Both the position numbers and the translations under genes were made by a program. From contig CAKTPO010000001.1 in NCBI GenBank assembly GCA_934591845.1, positions 62,001 through 126,000 of the forward strand: a stretch of DNA of 64,000 bases, written 5' to 3'. The notes beneath the pieces are model-generated. The model was given only the letters and a program-made list of their open reading frames with translations, ran no database searches and was not told the origin of the DNA. The stretch's first letter is position 1; every line of letters begins with the position of its first letter. Source of the DNA: an uncultured Oscillospiraceae bacterium. Its GTDB lineage: Bacteria; Bacillota; Clostridia; Oscillospirales; Oscillospiraceae. Positions 32,384 to 40,423 of this stretch are shown here, piece by piece.

Positions 32384-32416
32384 AGCTGGGACCTCCCATG
32401 ATGCGGAAGTCCCAGC
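32384..32416 (-). terminator. Terminator after dacF-like gene
   Basis: AGCTGGGAC-TTCC and GGAGGTCCCAGCT form a stem with a CATGATGC-type loop; TTTTAT follows on the minus strand. It lies six bases after the carboxypeptidase stop. Confidence 0.82.
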
Positions 32417-32422
32417 TGACCG

Positions 32423-33670
32423 TTATTTTCGTTTTTTGTTTTGCAAAACCGCCATGGCAAGCGACCCCAGAACCACCAGGCCGACAAGGCCCAGGGGAAT
32501 CCAGCCCAAGGCGTGGGGCTGACCTGTGACAGATGCCATCAACGCCTCCGGTTCCCCATTGGATGCATTGGAAACGCTTACATTCAGCAGCTCCTCCCGT
32601 AAAAGAAGGACTTCCCCTGCTTTATTCCGGGCCACCACTGAAATGGGAATAGTTGCGACTCCGGAACTGGGGTCAAAGCCTCCGGGAATAACCAAGCGGA
32701 CATCCTCCTCCTGAAGCTCTTTGGGGATCAATATTGAAAAGGGTTCAAAGTTCTCCAGGCTCACATCTGTCAAATGTTCCTCAGACAGCTGGGCAAGAAT
32801 GTAGGTTTCATCCACTGTAAAGCGGTGAAACTCCTCAAAGCCGTAATCAAAGAGCTTCTGGGTATCGATGTACTTATCATCCATCATAGGGGATTTCAGT
32901 GTCACAGCGATCAGCGTGGTCCCGTCCCGTCTGGCGGCGGAAACCAAGGTGCCCTGGGCGGCCGTCGTCCAGCCGGTTTTGCTGAATAAAAGTCCCTGGC
33001 AGATGCGCTGGCCATCAATAAACTGATTTTTAGCGGTCAGATTCCGGGGTCCGGATAAATTGGTAGCAGGGATCACATAGGCCCCACTGCCAAAATACCG
33101 CAGAAAATCCGGTTCTTTCAGGGCCCGGGCCGTGATCAGGGCCATATCATAGGCTGTGGTATAATGCTCCACAGATGGCAAACCGTTGGGGTTTACAAAG
33201 TGGCTGTTCAGCACCCCCAATTCGGAGGCCTCCTGATTCATCAGCTCTGCAAAAGCTTCTACACTGCCGGAGATTTCCTCCGCGATGGCCACCGCTGCAT
33301 CATTGGCCGAGGAAATGGCAAGGGCGTACAGCGCATCACCCATGGTGATTTTTTCACCCGGCTGGAGGGCAATATGGGAAGACGACCGGGGAACCTGGGC
33401 AAGAACCTGGTCAGACACCGTAAGCTCCTGCTCCGGATTTCCGTGTTCCAGAGCCAGCAGGCCCGTCAGCACCTTTGTAATACTGGCAGGGTACATGACC
33501 AAATAGGCGTTTTTATCATAAAGGATCTGGCCGGTCTGCGCATCCATTAGAACTGCAGCCTCTGAGGCAAGCTCTATCTGCAATGCTTCTGCTGCCCCAT
33601 AGGGGGCCAAGGACACGCCACAGGAAACAATCAACAGCCATAGAAGGCAGCGGCAAAATAGTCGGCGCAA
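32423..33670 (-). CDS. D-alanyl-D-alanine carboxypeptidase (DacF/PBP5-like)
   Basis: A 415-residue secreted, membrane-anchored D,D-carboxypeptidase that trims the terminal D-Ala of peptidoglycan stems. It has a signal peptide (about 1-27), SxxK in YPASITKVLTG (about 63), SxN in AISSANDAAVA (about 117) and KTG in LFSKTGWTTAAQG (about 230). A beta-rich C-terminal domain ends in a single membrane helix (GLVGLVVLGSLAMAVL) and a basic tail. The start is TTG 33670 with GGAAG upstream. In Clostridia, DacF/DacB types also act in spore cortex; which applies here is unknown. Confidence 0.92.
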   Translation of the reverse strand: MRRLFCRCLLWLLIVSCGVSLAPYGAAEALQIELASEAAVLMDAQTGQILYDKNAYLVMYPASITKVLTGLLALEHGNPEQELTVSDQVLAQVPRSSSHIALQPGEKITMGDALYALAISSANDAAVAIAEEISGSVEAFAELMNQEASELGVLNSHFVNPNGLPSVEHYTTAYDMALITARALKEPDFLRYFGSGAYVIPATNLSGPRNLTAKNQFIDGQRICQGLLFSKTGWTTAAQGTLVSAARRDGTTLIAVTLKSPMMDDKYIDTQKLFDYGFEEFHRFTVDETYILAQLSEEHLTDVSLENFEPFSILIPKELQEEDVRLVIPGGFDPSSGVATIPISVVARNKAGEVLLLREELLNVSVSNASNGEPEALMASVTGQPHALGWIPLGLVGLVVLGSLAMAVLQNKKRK

Positions 33671-33798
33671 AATAAGGTACTTCCTTTCCTGATACTGCCC
33701 ATTATTTTACCGAAAAAGGATTGTTTTGTCAAATAGTTCACATAATTTCCGATAAACTTGGATTCTTGTCCCTTTTTCATATTCCGCTACCGGCCCGG

Positions 33799-33840
33799 TT
33801 GAAGTATCCTAAAAATATGATATACTGTTTCCGAGGAAAC
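33799..33840 (+). promoter_or_regulatory. Promoter and 14-bp palindrome of unusual regulator gene
   Basis: TTGAAG (33799-33804), 16 bases, TATACT (33821-33826). Immediately downstream, at the expected start site, is the perfect palindrome GTTTCCGAGGAAAC apart from its two-base GA centre (33827-33840). It is a candidate operator, perhaps for the regulator itself. Confidence 0.5.
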
Positions 33841-33868
33841 TCTGAATCTCAGGAAAGGAGTTCTATTG

Positions 33869-35185
33869 ATGATCACCGTTGCCATCGTTACGCCATATCG
33901 TTTTTTGGAAACGATACAAAAAGTGATTACGGAACACGATTTTGACTGTGCTTTCCGATCCTATACCTATGACAGTCTGACGGACATTGACGACATTTAT
34001 GCCGACTGCCGGAGCAGCTGCGACATTATCCTGTTTTCCGGGGAACTGGGTTACCACTATATGCACCGGCACTATCCGGACAGCCCGATTCCCTGCGTGT
34101 TTACGGTTTACAGTATTGCGGATGTATTGAGCATTCTTCTGAATTTTCATTTGCGGCACCCGGAGGTAGAACTGAACCGGCTGTATCTGGATTTTCTCAC
34201 CCCGCAAAACAACTATCTGAATCTACAGGCTTATTTGCCCAAAGACCAGCTGCCCTATTTTTTTGAGGAGCCGGATTATGACTATGCCCACATTACCCAG
34301 CGGGGTGCAGAGCTTTGGCAGGCCGGAAAAATCGACTATGTGGTGAGCCGCAGCATCAGCAACCTTTCCCAGTGGGAAAAGCTGGGCATCCCCTATGAGC
34401 CGGTGAACCCCACCGAGCAAATGGTTAACGGTGCCATTACAGAGGCAGTCAACCAGGAACGGCTCAAAAGCATCCGGGACAGTAGCGTGGTGACCGTCAT
34501 CATCCACCTGCCCGAAAATGAAGGGCATTCTGAGGAGGAGCGGGAATACAGAACAGCCACCCTCTATAAATTTCTGGTGGACTTCCGGAAGGAACGTGAC
34601 CTGTCGTTCAGCATTGACCACAGCTTTGACCGCTTTGTGGCCCGTGCCACCCTGCCCAACGAGGACTGTAAGAAACTGAATCTGCAAAAAATGATGGCCA
34701 TTTTGCGAAAAAATCTTTCCTTCCCCTTCTCCGTAGGCATTGGCATCCACCCCAGTGAGCAGACCAGCCAGTATCATGCCGAGCGGGCGCTGCTGGAAAG
34801 TACCCGCTATGGTCTGAACGAAGGCTTTCTGGTCAGTGGGGAGCCGGAAATATTGACCGGTCCTTTGAGCCGGGCCCAATCTATCCGCTACAGCTATCAG
34901 GACGGAAATGCCATTCAGTTTGCCCACCGGCTTGGGATCGACAATACCAATCTTTTGCGGCTGGTGGGACTGTACCGGAAAGACCCCAAAACCGTTCTGA
35001 CCGCCTCGGAACTGGGCCCCATTCTGGGTGTTACCCTCCGCAGCAGCCGGAGGATTTTACAGAAGCTCTATGATTTGGGCATGATAAAACCTCTGCCCAC
35101 CCCCACAGGGGCAGGCAGAGGCAGACCGGAGCATCGATATGTATTTGTACCGGAGGCTATTGAGCACGCCTTGTCCCAGCCCTGA
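33869..35185 (+). CDS. Predicted transcriptional regulator with GGDEF-like and winged-helix regions
   Basis: A 438-residue protein not assigned to a named family. Residues 1-190 look like an alpha/beta sensor with a PrpR_N-like flavour (CDIILFSGELGYHYM, DYVVSRSISNLSQWEKLGIP). Residues about 205-320 resemble a degenerate GGDEF fold: FVDFR-type strand, then FPFSVGIGIHPSEQTSQYHA and ERALLESTRYG, with no GGDEF signature, so no cyclase activity is expected. Residues about 370-438 form a winged helix (LTASELGPILGVTLRSSRRI, GRGRPEHRYVFVPEA). ATG 33869 has AGGAG 8 bases upstream. It converges on the GT4 gene with one base between stops. The target is unknown. Confidence 0.6.
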   Translation: MITVAIVTPYRFLETIQKVITEHDFDCAFRSYTYDSLTDIDDIYADCRSSCDIILFSGELGYHYMHRHYPDSPIPCVFTVYSIADVLSILLNFHLRHPEVELNRLYLDFLTPQNNYLNLQAYLPKDQLPYFFEEPDYDYAHITQRGAELWQAGKIDYVVSRSISNLSQWEKLGIPYEPVNPTEQMVNGAITEAVNQERLKSIRDSSVVTVIIHLPENEGHSEEEREYRTATLYKFLVDFRKERDLSFSIDHSFDRFVARATLPNEDCKKLNLQKMMAILRKNLSFPFSVGIGIHPSEQTSQYHAERALLESTRYGLNEGFLVSGEPEILTGPLSRAQSIRYSYQDGNAIQFAHRLGIDNTNLLRLVGLYRKDPKTVLTASELGPILGVTLRSSRRILQKLYDLGMIKPLPTPTGAGRGRPEHRYVFVPEAIEHALSQP

Positions 35186-35186
35186 A

Positions 35187-36365
35187 TCAAATCTCCGCAA
35201 AAGCACTTTGGTGCGCCTCAATTGCCGCACAATAACACTGTTCGATTCGTTTGGCGAACTGCTCCGTGCTGTAGGGCTTGGCAGCCTCCACCGCATTGAA
35301 GCGAATGCTTTTCCCAACAGGGCTAAAGGCCAGTACCAAACTCGTCAGCAGTTCCTCATCGGACTCCCCTGCCAATATAGCACTGACACCGTCCTGAAAC
35401 ACGCCTAATAGGCAAGGGTCGTTTACTGCACAAACGCACAGCCCGGAAGCCGCCGCCTCAATATAGGTCAGGCCCTGGGTTTCTGAGTGAGAGGCGCTGA
35501 CAAATACGTCTCCGATAGCATAATACCTGTCGATCTTCTCCCAGGGCTTTGCCCCTACAATGGATACGCTGTCCTCTACCCCCAGCTCCCGGGCCTGATT
35601 CCAAAGGCTCTGTTTAAGGGGGCCCTCCCCGATAATGACCAGATGTACATCCGGACAACGCTCCACCAGAGGCGGAAACACCCGGAGGATCTTTTCCATA
35701 TTCTTTTCCTTTGCCAACCGGCCAATGTAGAGCAGGACTCTTTTTCCCGCCGGTACGCCGCACTCTGCCCGGGCGGCCTCCCGTTCCGGCAGGCTGTGGC
35801 ATTCCGGCGAAAAACGGCGCAGATCCATGCCGCTGGGAATGATTTCAATAGGGGCCTCTACCCCATACTGCCGCAGCAGATTCTCTGTTTTTGCCGTAGG
35901 CACCACCACCCGGTCAAAATGGTCACACCACCACTCACTGTATCGCTTGGTCAAGTTTTTGGCGGCACTGTCTCCAACGCCGTGGGTGATGTAATAGGTA
36001 TAGTCCTCCCAGGCGGTGTGGTAGGTGTGTACCCGGGCGCAGCCCGTGTGTCTTGCCACATACCGGCCCAGAAAACCCATAACGAACTCACTGTTGGTAT
36101 GTACCACATCAAAGTGCATATCCAGTGCCTGACGAATGGTGCCGTACCCGGGCAAAGCCACATTCCGGTCTTTAAGCAGCAAAAACTGGGCAGACTCCAG
36201 ATAGTGCAAATGGGAACTCTGAAAGTTTTCCCACCCCTTGCATTTGGGTCCGTAGACATGAACCTCATGGCCCTGTCGTTCCAGTTCCTTATAAAGATTC
36301 AGGCAGGACGTGGCCACACCGTTCACTTCCGGATAAAATGTATCTGTAAAAATTCCGATTTTCAT
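35187..36365 (-). CDS. GT4 family glycosyltransferase
   Basis: A 392-residue GT-B fold enzyme. The N-terminal half begins KIGIFTDTFYPEVNGVATS, the hallmark of diacylglycerol glucosyltransferase/PimB-like GT4 members. The C-terminal half has LLYIGRLAKEKNMEKILRVF (about 215) and the nucleotide-sugar EX7E motif ETQGLTYIEAAASG (about 310). Likely role: adding a sugar to a membrane lipid such as diacylglycerol at the cytoplasmic face. It is divergent from cardiolipin synthase, which also suggests a lipid link. The start is ATG 36365 and the promoter 36396-36424. Confidence 0.85.
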   Translation of the reverse strand: MKIGIFTDTFYPEVNGVATSCLNLYKELERQGHEVHVYGPKCKGWENFQSSHLHYLESAQFLLLKDRNVALPGYGTIRQALDMHFDVVHTNSEFVMGFLGRYVARHTGCARVHTYHTAWEDYTYYITHGVGDSAAKNLTKRYSEWWCDHFDRVVVPTAKTENLLRQYGVEAPIEIIPSGMDLRRFSPECHSLPEREAARAECGVPAGKRVLLYIGRLAKEKNMEKILRVFPPLVERCPDVHLVIIGEGPLKQSLWNQARELGVEDSVSIVGAKPWEKIDRYYAIGDVFVSASHSETQGLTYIEAAASGLCVCAVNDPCLLGVFQDGVSAILAGESDEELLTSLVLAFSPVGKSIRFNAVEAAKPYSTEQFAKRIEQCYCAAIEAHQSAFAEI

Positions 36366-36395
36366 AACGTCACTCTTTCCCTATTCTCTTAGAGA

Positions 36396-36424
36396 ATTAT
36401 AACATATGGATTTTCAGAAAGCAA
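36396..36424 (-). promoter_or_regulatory. Promoter of GT4 gene
   Basis: Minus-strand TTGCTT (36419-36424), 17 bases, TATAAT (36396-36401), 30 bases before the ATG. Confidence 0.7.
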
Positions 36425-36477
36425 ACCATCTGATAAAAATTAAGAGTTCTTTCTTTTTGAGCGCTGGAAAAAACTGA

Positions 36478-36506
36478 TTGCATTCGTTTTCTCTTTTGAC
36501 TATAAT
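36478..36506 (+). promoter_or_regulatory. Promoter of cardiolipin synthase
   Basis: TTGCAT (36478-36483), 17 bases, TATAAT (36501-36506), 36 bases before the ATG. It is divergent from the GT4 promoter. Confidence 0.75.
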
Positions 36507-36542
36507 AAAAGGGAAGTTTCACAGGAAAAGGAGGCGGTTCGG

Positions 36543-38120
36543 ATGTACCCAAAGGAGCGGAATGACCTGGGGTTATCCCTGCTGGAAAAGGGAAAGAAAA
36601 ATTTCTTGCGCATATTTTTTGGGCGCAATGCCATTCTGCTGTTCTCCTTGTTGATACAAGCTGTACTTCTATTGGCCCTTTTCTTCTGGTTTGAAGATCA
36701 GATGCCTCTGGTCTTGGGAGGCGGCGCCTTATTTACCGTTTTGGTTCTGCTGGTTCTGGTGAACAGCTCCATGGACCCCTCCGCAAAAATCACGTGGCTG
36801 CTGATCATCTATGTGCTGCCGATTTTCGGCTGCTTTTTCTACGTGTGGACTCAAAGCGAATGGGGCCGACGGACACTGAAAGCCCTGGTGGACCGCAGCG
36901 AGGCCATGTCCCACCACCTGGTCAAACAGGAGCCGGAAATTTTGGAGGCCCTTCGTCAGGAGGACCCGGGGGTTGCAGGCCTCAGCCAATACATTGCTTC
37001 CTGCGGTAGCTTCCCCGTTTACACCAACACGGAAGTCACCTATTTTCCCCTGGGTGAAGATAAATGGGCAAAAATGCTGGAAGAACTGCGCAAGGCGGAA
37101 CGCTTTATCTACCTGGAATATTTTATTGTCAGAGAGGGCCTGATGTGGGGCCGCATCCTGGAAATCCTGGCTCAAAAGGCCCAGGAGGGGCTGGACGTGC
37201 GGATGATGTATGACGGCACCTGTGAGCTTACCACCCTGCCCTATGATTACCCCCGGCGGCTGGAAGCCCTGGGCATCCGCTGCAAAATGTTCTCTCCCAT
37301 CGAGCCCCTGATCTCCTCTCACTATAATTACCGGGACCATCGGAAAATTCTGGTCATTGACGGACAAACCGCCTTTACCGGCGGTGTAAATCTGGCGGAT
37401 GAATATATCAATCAGGAGGTTCGGTTCGGCCACTGGAAGGACACGGCCATTATGCTCAAAGGTGATGCGGTGCAGAGCTTCCAGTTGATGTTTCTGCAAA
37501 TGTGGAATATCGACGAAAAGTATCCCGATTTCCCGGAAACCCTGGTCTCCCCTGTCCCCGCTTCTGCTGGTCACGGCTATGTGATCCCCTATGCGGATAA
37601 TCCTCTGGACAAGCAAAAACTGGGCGAAATGGTCTATATTGACATTTTGAACCGGGCAACCCAATATGTTTATATCATGACCCCTTATCTGATTCTGGAT
37701 GGAGAAACGGAATCTGCCATCAAGTTTGCCGCCCAGCGGGGTGTGGATGTACGGCTGATTTTGCCGGGAATTCCGGATAAGAAAATACCCTACGCCTTGG
37801 CCAAAACCCACTATAAGGCATTGCTGGCCGCCGGAGTAAAGATTTATGAATATGAACCGGGGTTTGTTCACGCCAAAGTCTTCCTCAGCGACCAGCGGGA
37901 AGCCGTGGTGGGCACCATCAATCTGGACTACCGCAGTCTTTACCACCACTTTGAGTGCGCCGCCTATCTGAAAGACACCAGCTGTCTTGAAGACATTCGG
38001 AAGGATTTTCTAAACACCTTTATGAAGTGCCGCAAGGTCACATTCCAGACCTGTCGGGAGGAAAAGCTGGTGGTAAAACTCACCGGCTATCTGGTCAAGG
38101 CCATTGCGCCGCTGCTGTGA
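36543..38120 (+). CDS. cls: Cardiolipin synthase
   Basis: A 525-residue phospholipase D-type enzyme that joins two phosphatidylglycerols into cardiolipin at the membrane. Two N-terminal membrane helices (about 28-52 and 58-78, plus a third near 88-105) precede two HKD motifs: HYNYRDHRKILVIDGQTAF (about 270) and FVHAKVFLSDQREAVVG (about 440), each followed by a GG/GT-N-x-D motif (GGVNLADEY, GTINLDYRS). ATG 36543 follows AAAGGAGG. The next gene is 29 bases downstream in the same direction. Confidence 0.94.
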   Translation: MYPKERNDLGLSLLEKGKKNFLRIFFGRNAILLFSLLIQAVLLLALFFWFEDQMPLVLGGGALFTVLVLLVLVNSSMDPSAKITWLLIIYVLPIFGCFFYVWTQSEWGRRTLKALVDRSEAMSHHLVKQEPEILEALRQEDPGVAGLSQYIASCGSFPVYTNTEVTYFPLGEDKWAKMLEELRKAERFIYLEYFIVREGLMWGRILEILAQKAQEGLDVRMMYDGTCELTTLPYDYPRRLEALGIRCKMFSPIEPLISSHYNYRDHRKILVIDGQTAFTGGVNLADEYINQEVRFGHWKDTAIMLKGDAVQSFQLMFLQMWNIDEKYPDFPETLVSPVPASAGHGYVIPYADNPLDKQKLGEMVYIDILNRATQYVYIMTPYLILDGETESAIKFAAQRGVDVRLILPGIPDKKIPYALAKTHYKALLAAGVKIYEYEPGFVHAKVFLSDQREAVVGTINLDYRSLYHHFECAAYLKDTSCLEDIRKDFLNTFMKCRKVTFQTCREEKLVVKLTGYLVKAIAPLL

Positions 38121-38149
38121 AAACGGAACTTGAAAGGAGATTTCAATTT

Positions 38150-38767
38150 ATGAATGTTTTGATTCTCAATGGAAGCCCCCGCAAGGGCGGCAATACGGAG
38201 TTTGCCCTGGGAGAAATGAAAAGAATCTTTGATGAAAACGGTGTAAGCTACACCCAACTGGATGTGGGCATGCAGAACATCCGGGGATGCATTGCCTGCA
38301 ATCAGTGCGGAAAACTGGGAAAATGTGTCTTTGATGATATGGTAAATCAGGCAGCCCCGCTTCTGTCCCAGGCCGACGGCGTTGTCGTCGCCAGCCCTGT
38401 TTATTATGCCTCTGCCAACGGAACCCTGATTTCTTTCCTGGATCGGCTTTTTTATAGTTGCCATTCCGACCTGACCATGAAAGTGGGTGCCAGTGTGGTC
38501 TGTGCCAGACGGGGCGGGTGCAGCGCCACCTTTGACGAACTGAACAAGTATTTTACCATTTCCGGTATGCCCCTGGCTTCCAGCCAGTACTGGAACAGCA
38601 TCCATGGCCGTCTTCCGGGAGAGGCAGATCAGGACGAGGAAGGAAAGCAGACCATGCGGGCATTGGCCAGAAACATGGTATTCCTGATGAAAAGCATTGC
38701 CCTTGGAAAGGAAGCTTTCGGGCTTCCTGAGAAAGAACCCAGAGTATTCACCCACTACATCCGCTGA
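38150..38767 (+). CDS. Iron-sulfur flavoprotein / NADPH-dependent FMN reductase-like
   Basis: A 205-residue flavodoxin-fold protein. NVLILNGSPRKGGNTEFAL is the FMN phosphate-binding start, SPVYYASANG (about 85) the second FMN loop. The cysteine run CIACNQCGKLGKC (about 47-59) matches the compact [4Fe-4S] motif of archaeal/clostridial iron-sulfur flavoproteins. It would carry electrons to small oxidised compounds in the cytoplasm. ATG 38150 has AAAGGAG 10 bases upstream. It is probably co-transcribed with cls and ends at a bidirectional terminator. Confidence 0.87.
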   Translation: MNVLILNGSPRKGGNTEFALGEMKRIFDENGVSYTQLDVGMQNIRGCIACNQCGKLGKCVFDDMVNQAAPLLSQADGVVVASPVYYASANGTLISFLDRLFYSCHSDLTMKVGASVVCARRGGCSATFDELNKYFTISGMPLASSQYWNSIHGRLPGEADQDEEGKQTMRALARNMVFLMKSIALGKEAFGLPEKEPRVFTHYIR

Positions 38768-38773
38768 AAAAGC

Positions 38774-38803
38774 AGCGCCCCCTGTTCATTTACAGGAGGC
38801 GCT
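38774..38803. terminator. Bidirectional terminator
   Basis: AGCGCCCCCTG pairs with CAGGAGGCGCT (one mismatch) between the convergent flavoprotein and surface-protein genes. A run of five A on the left serves as the T-run on the minus strand. Confidence 0.82.
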
Positions 38804-38809
38804 TTGAAT

Positions 38810-40207
38810 TTATCTTGCGTATTTTCCGCCCTTTTTCGGGTTATACCGTTTTTCGTGCTTGGCCTTTTCCCGGGGCTTTCCAAAGGAAAGCAGAACCACA
38901 ATGGCAGCCACCGCCACCACAAGGACACCAACCATCACCCAAACCCACACCGCACTGTAGATTTTAAGGCTTGCGGCATTCTCTGCCGTCAAAGCCAGGT
39001 CATCCGGCTTATTTTCCTGCTGGGTCTCCTCCGGCGTAGTCAGCACCGGGTCTACCCGTTCCACGGTTTCCCCGCAAACGTCACAAATGCCGGTACTCAG
39101 GCCGGTTTCAGACTCTGTAGCAGCCTTTTCTGTGGTCCATTGGTGAACTGTGTGGGCATGGAGCTGATAATGATCCCGGAAGCTGTAGCCGCAGGTGTCA
39201 CAGGTATATTCCGTATAGCCATAGTTCTGACAATCCGAGGCAACCACGTTTTCCGTATAATGGGGGTTGGCACACTTTTCCGGGCGAAGCTCCGTGTCAT
39301 AGGTTTTTACTTCATTCTTCCGGAGGGTTTTGGTGTTGTTATTGATGCCGTAATTGAAATTCATGGTTTTGAGCAGTTCGCCCACCACTTCCCCGCAATA
39401 GGCCCGCCGTTTGGCACTATGTTCAAAGAACGTAATGGAGGCATCAACAGTATTGCCGGTGATCTGGGAGCTTTTTCCCATGCCGATGGGGTATTGCAGC
39501 AGCATACCGGCCACGCCGCCGCTGTGGACAAAGCCATGCTCGGAGATATAGGCATCCAACCGGATATTACTGTCGGTAACAGACATAAAGCCAGTGGCAA
39601 ATGCACCGCCTAAAAACTGCTCGTCACTGGTCTGGGCATCGGTATCCACACAAATAAGGGTCACATCCACGGTGCAGCCGTCAATGGTGCCCACGCCATA
39701 GCCTAAAACACCTGCCACACCCAGAATGCCCTCATGCGCCCGCAACTCCAACTGGCCGGTAACTGTACATCCGGAAACCGTACTATCCATGCTGTAACCG
39801 GCGATACCGCCCAGGAAGCAAGGCTGGTCTGTTTCCACCAGGGCCCGGATATTAACAAGGTTCAGATTCTTGACCTCTGCCCCTTCCAGCTTGGCAAAGA
39901 GTCCTGCGTATACCGCCGGATACTCCTTCTGGTTCCCATCCAGAGCTGTTTCCGTATTTTCGCCAGGCTGGGTCACAGACAGATTCAGAATGCTGTGACC
40001 GTTTCCGTCCAGAGTGCCGGAAAAATCAAAGCAGTTCCAGGTGATGCCCTCCATGTCCAGATCCTCCGTAAGAACATAGCTTCCGGAAGGATCATTGGCC
40101 ATGGCTGCCAAATCCTCAGGTGTGGAGATTTCCGTGGGCGCCCCCTCTGCCCATGCAGGCATCGCCAAAGCCAGCAGAAGCATCACAAAACAAAACAACT
40201 TTCTCAT
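38810..40207 (-). CDS. Surface-anchored protein with GLUG-like beta-helix repeats
   Basis: A 465-residue exported protein. The signal peptide is MRKLFCFVMLLLALAMPAWA. Residues about 25-300 show repeated Gly-rich strands such as GGIAGYSMDSTVSGCTVTG, GVAGVLGYGVGTIDGCTVD and SGGVAGMLLQYP, like GLUG/beta-helix surface proteins. Then come Cys pairs (CDTCGYSF near 340, CDVCGETV near 385) that may bind metal or form disulfides, a Glu/Pro linker, one membrane helix (VWVWVMVGVLVVAVAAIVVL) and a basic tail. It is thus anchored by its C-terminus with the body outside. ATG 40207; promoter 40250-40278. The function is unknown, perhaps adhesion or wall interaction. Confidence 0.7.
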   Translation of the reverse strand: MRKLFCFVMLLLALAMPAWAEGAPTEISTPEDLAAMANDPSGSYVLTEDLDMEGITWNCFDFSGTLDGNGHSILNLSVTQPGENTETALDGNQKEYPAVYAGLFAKLEGAEVKNLNLVNIRALVETDQPCFLGGIAGYSMDSTVSGCTVTGQLELRAHEGILGVAGVLGYGVGTIDGCTVDVTLICVDTDAQTSDEQFLGGAFATGFMSVTDSNIRLDAYISEHGFVHSGGVAGMLLQYPIGMGKSSQITGNTVDASITFFEHSAKRRAYCGEVVGELLKTMNFNYGINNNTKTLRKNEVKTYDTELRPEKCANPHYTENVVASDCQNYGYTEYTCDTCGYSFRDHYQLHAHTVHQWTTEKAATESETGLSTGICDVCGETVERVDPVLTTPEETQQENKPDDLALTAENAASLKIYSAVWVWVMVGVLVVAVAAIVVLLSFGKPREKAKHEKRYNPKKGGKYAR

Positions 40208-40228
40208 TTCACTTTTCCATCCCCATCC

Positions 40229-40278
40229 GATTTATTCAGAGTTTATCTTATCATAACAGATTAGGAACCGTTTTGCAA
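40229..40278 (-). promoter_or_regulatory. Promoter of surface protein with element-end motif
   Basis: Minus-strand TTGCAA (40273-40278), 17 bases, TATGAT (40250-40255). Starting about five bases past the -10 the leader reads AAACTCTGAATAAATCG (to 40228/40229), identical to the end of the 161-bp element copy 2, though no element body follows. Confidence 0.6.
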
Positions 40279-40362
40279 CACCGGAAAGTGCAAGCTTCTG
40301 CGCTCCTCTTATATTTTTAAACCAGGAACAAAATAGATTGCCCTTTTTTCCGGAAAATAGAA

Positions 40363-40391
40363 TTGCCACAAACCGTGTTTTGTGGTAAAGT
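40363..40391 (+). promoter_or_regulatory. Nitroreductase promoter with internal operator
   Basis: TTGCCA (40363-40368), 17 bases, TAAAGT (40386-40391). The spacer is nearly filled by the perfect inverted repeat CCACAAA-N6-TTTGTGG (40366-40385), a good candidate repressor site. Confidence 0.7.
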
Positions 40392-40423
40392 GAACGTATC
40401 CACTAATGAAAGGATGATTTTCC

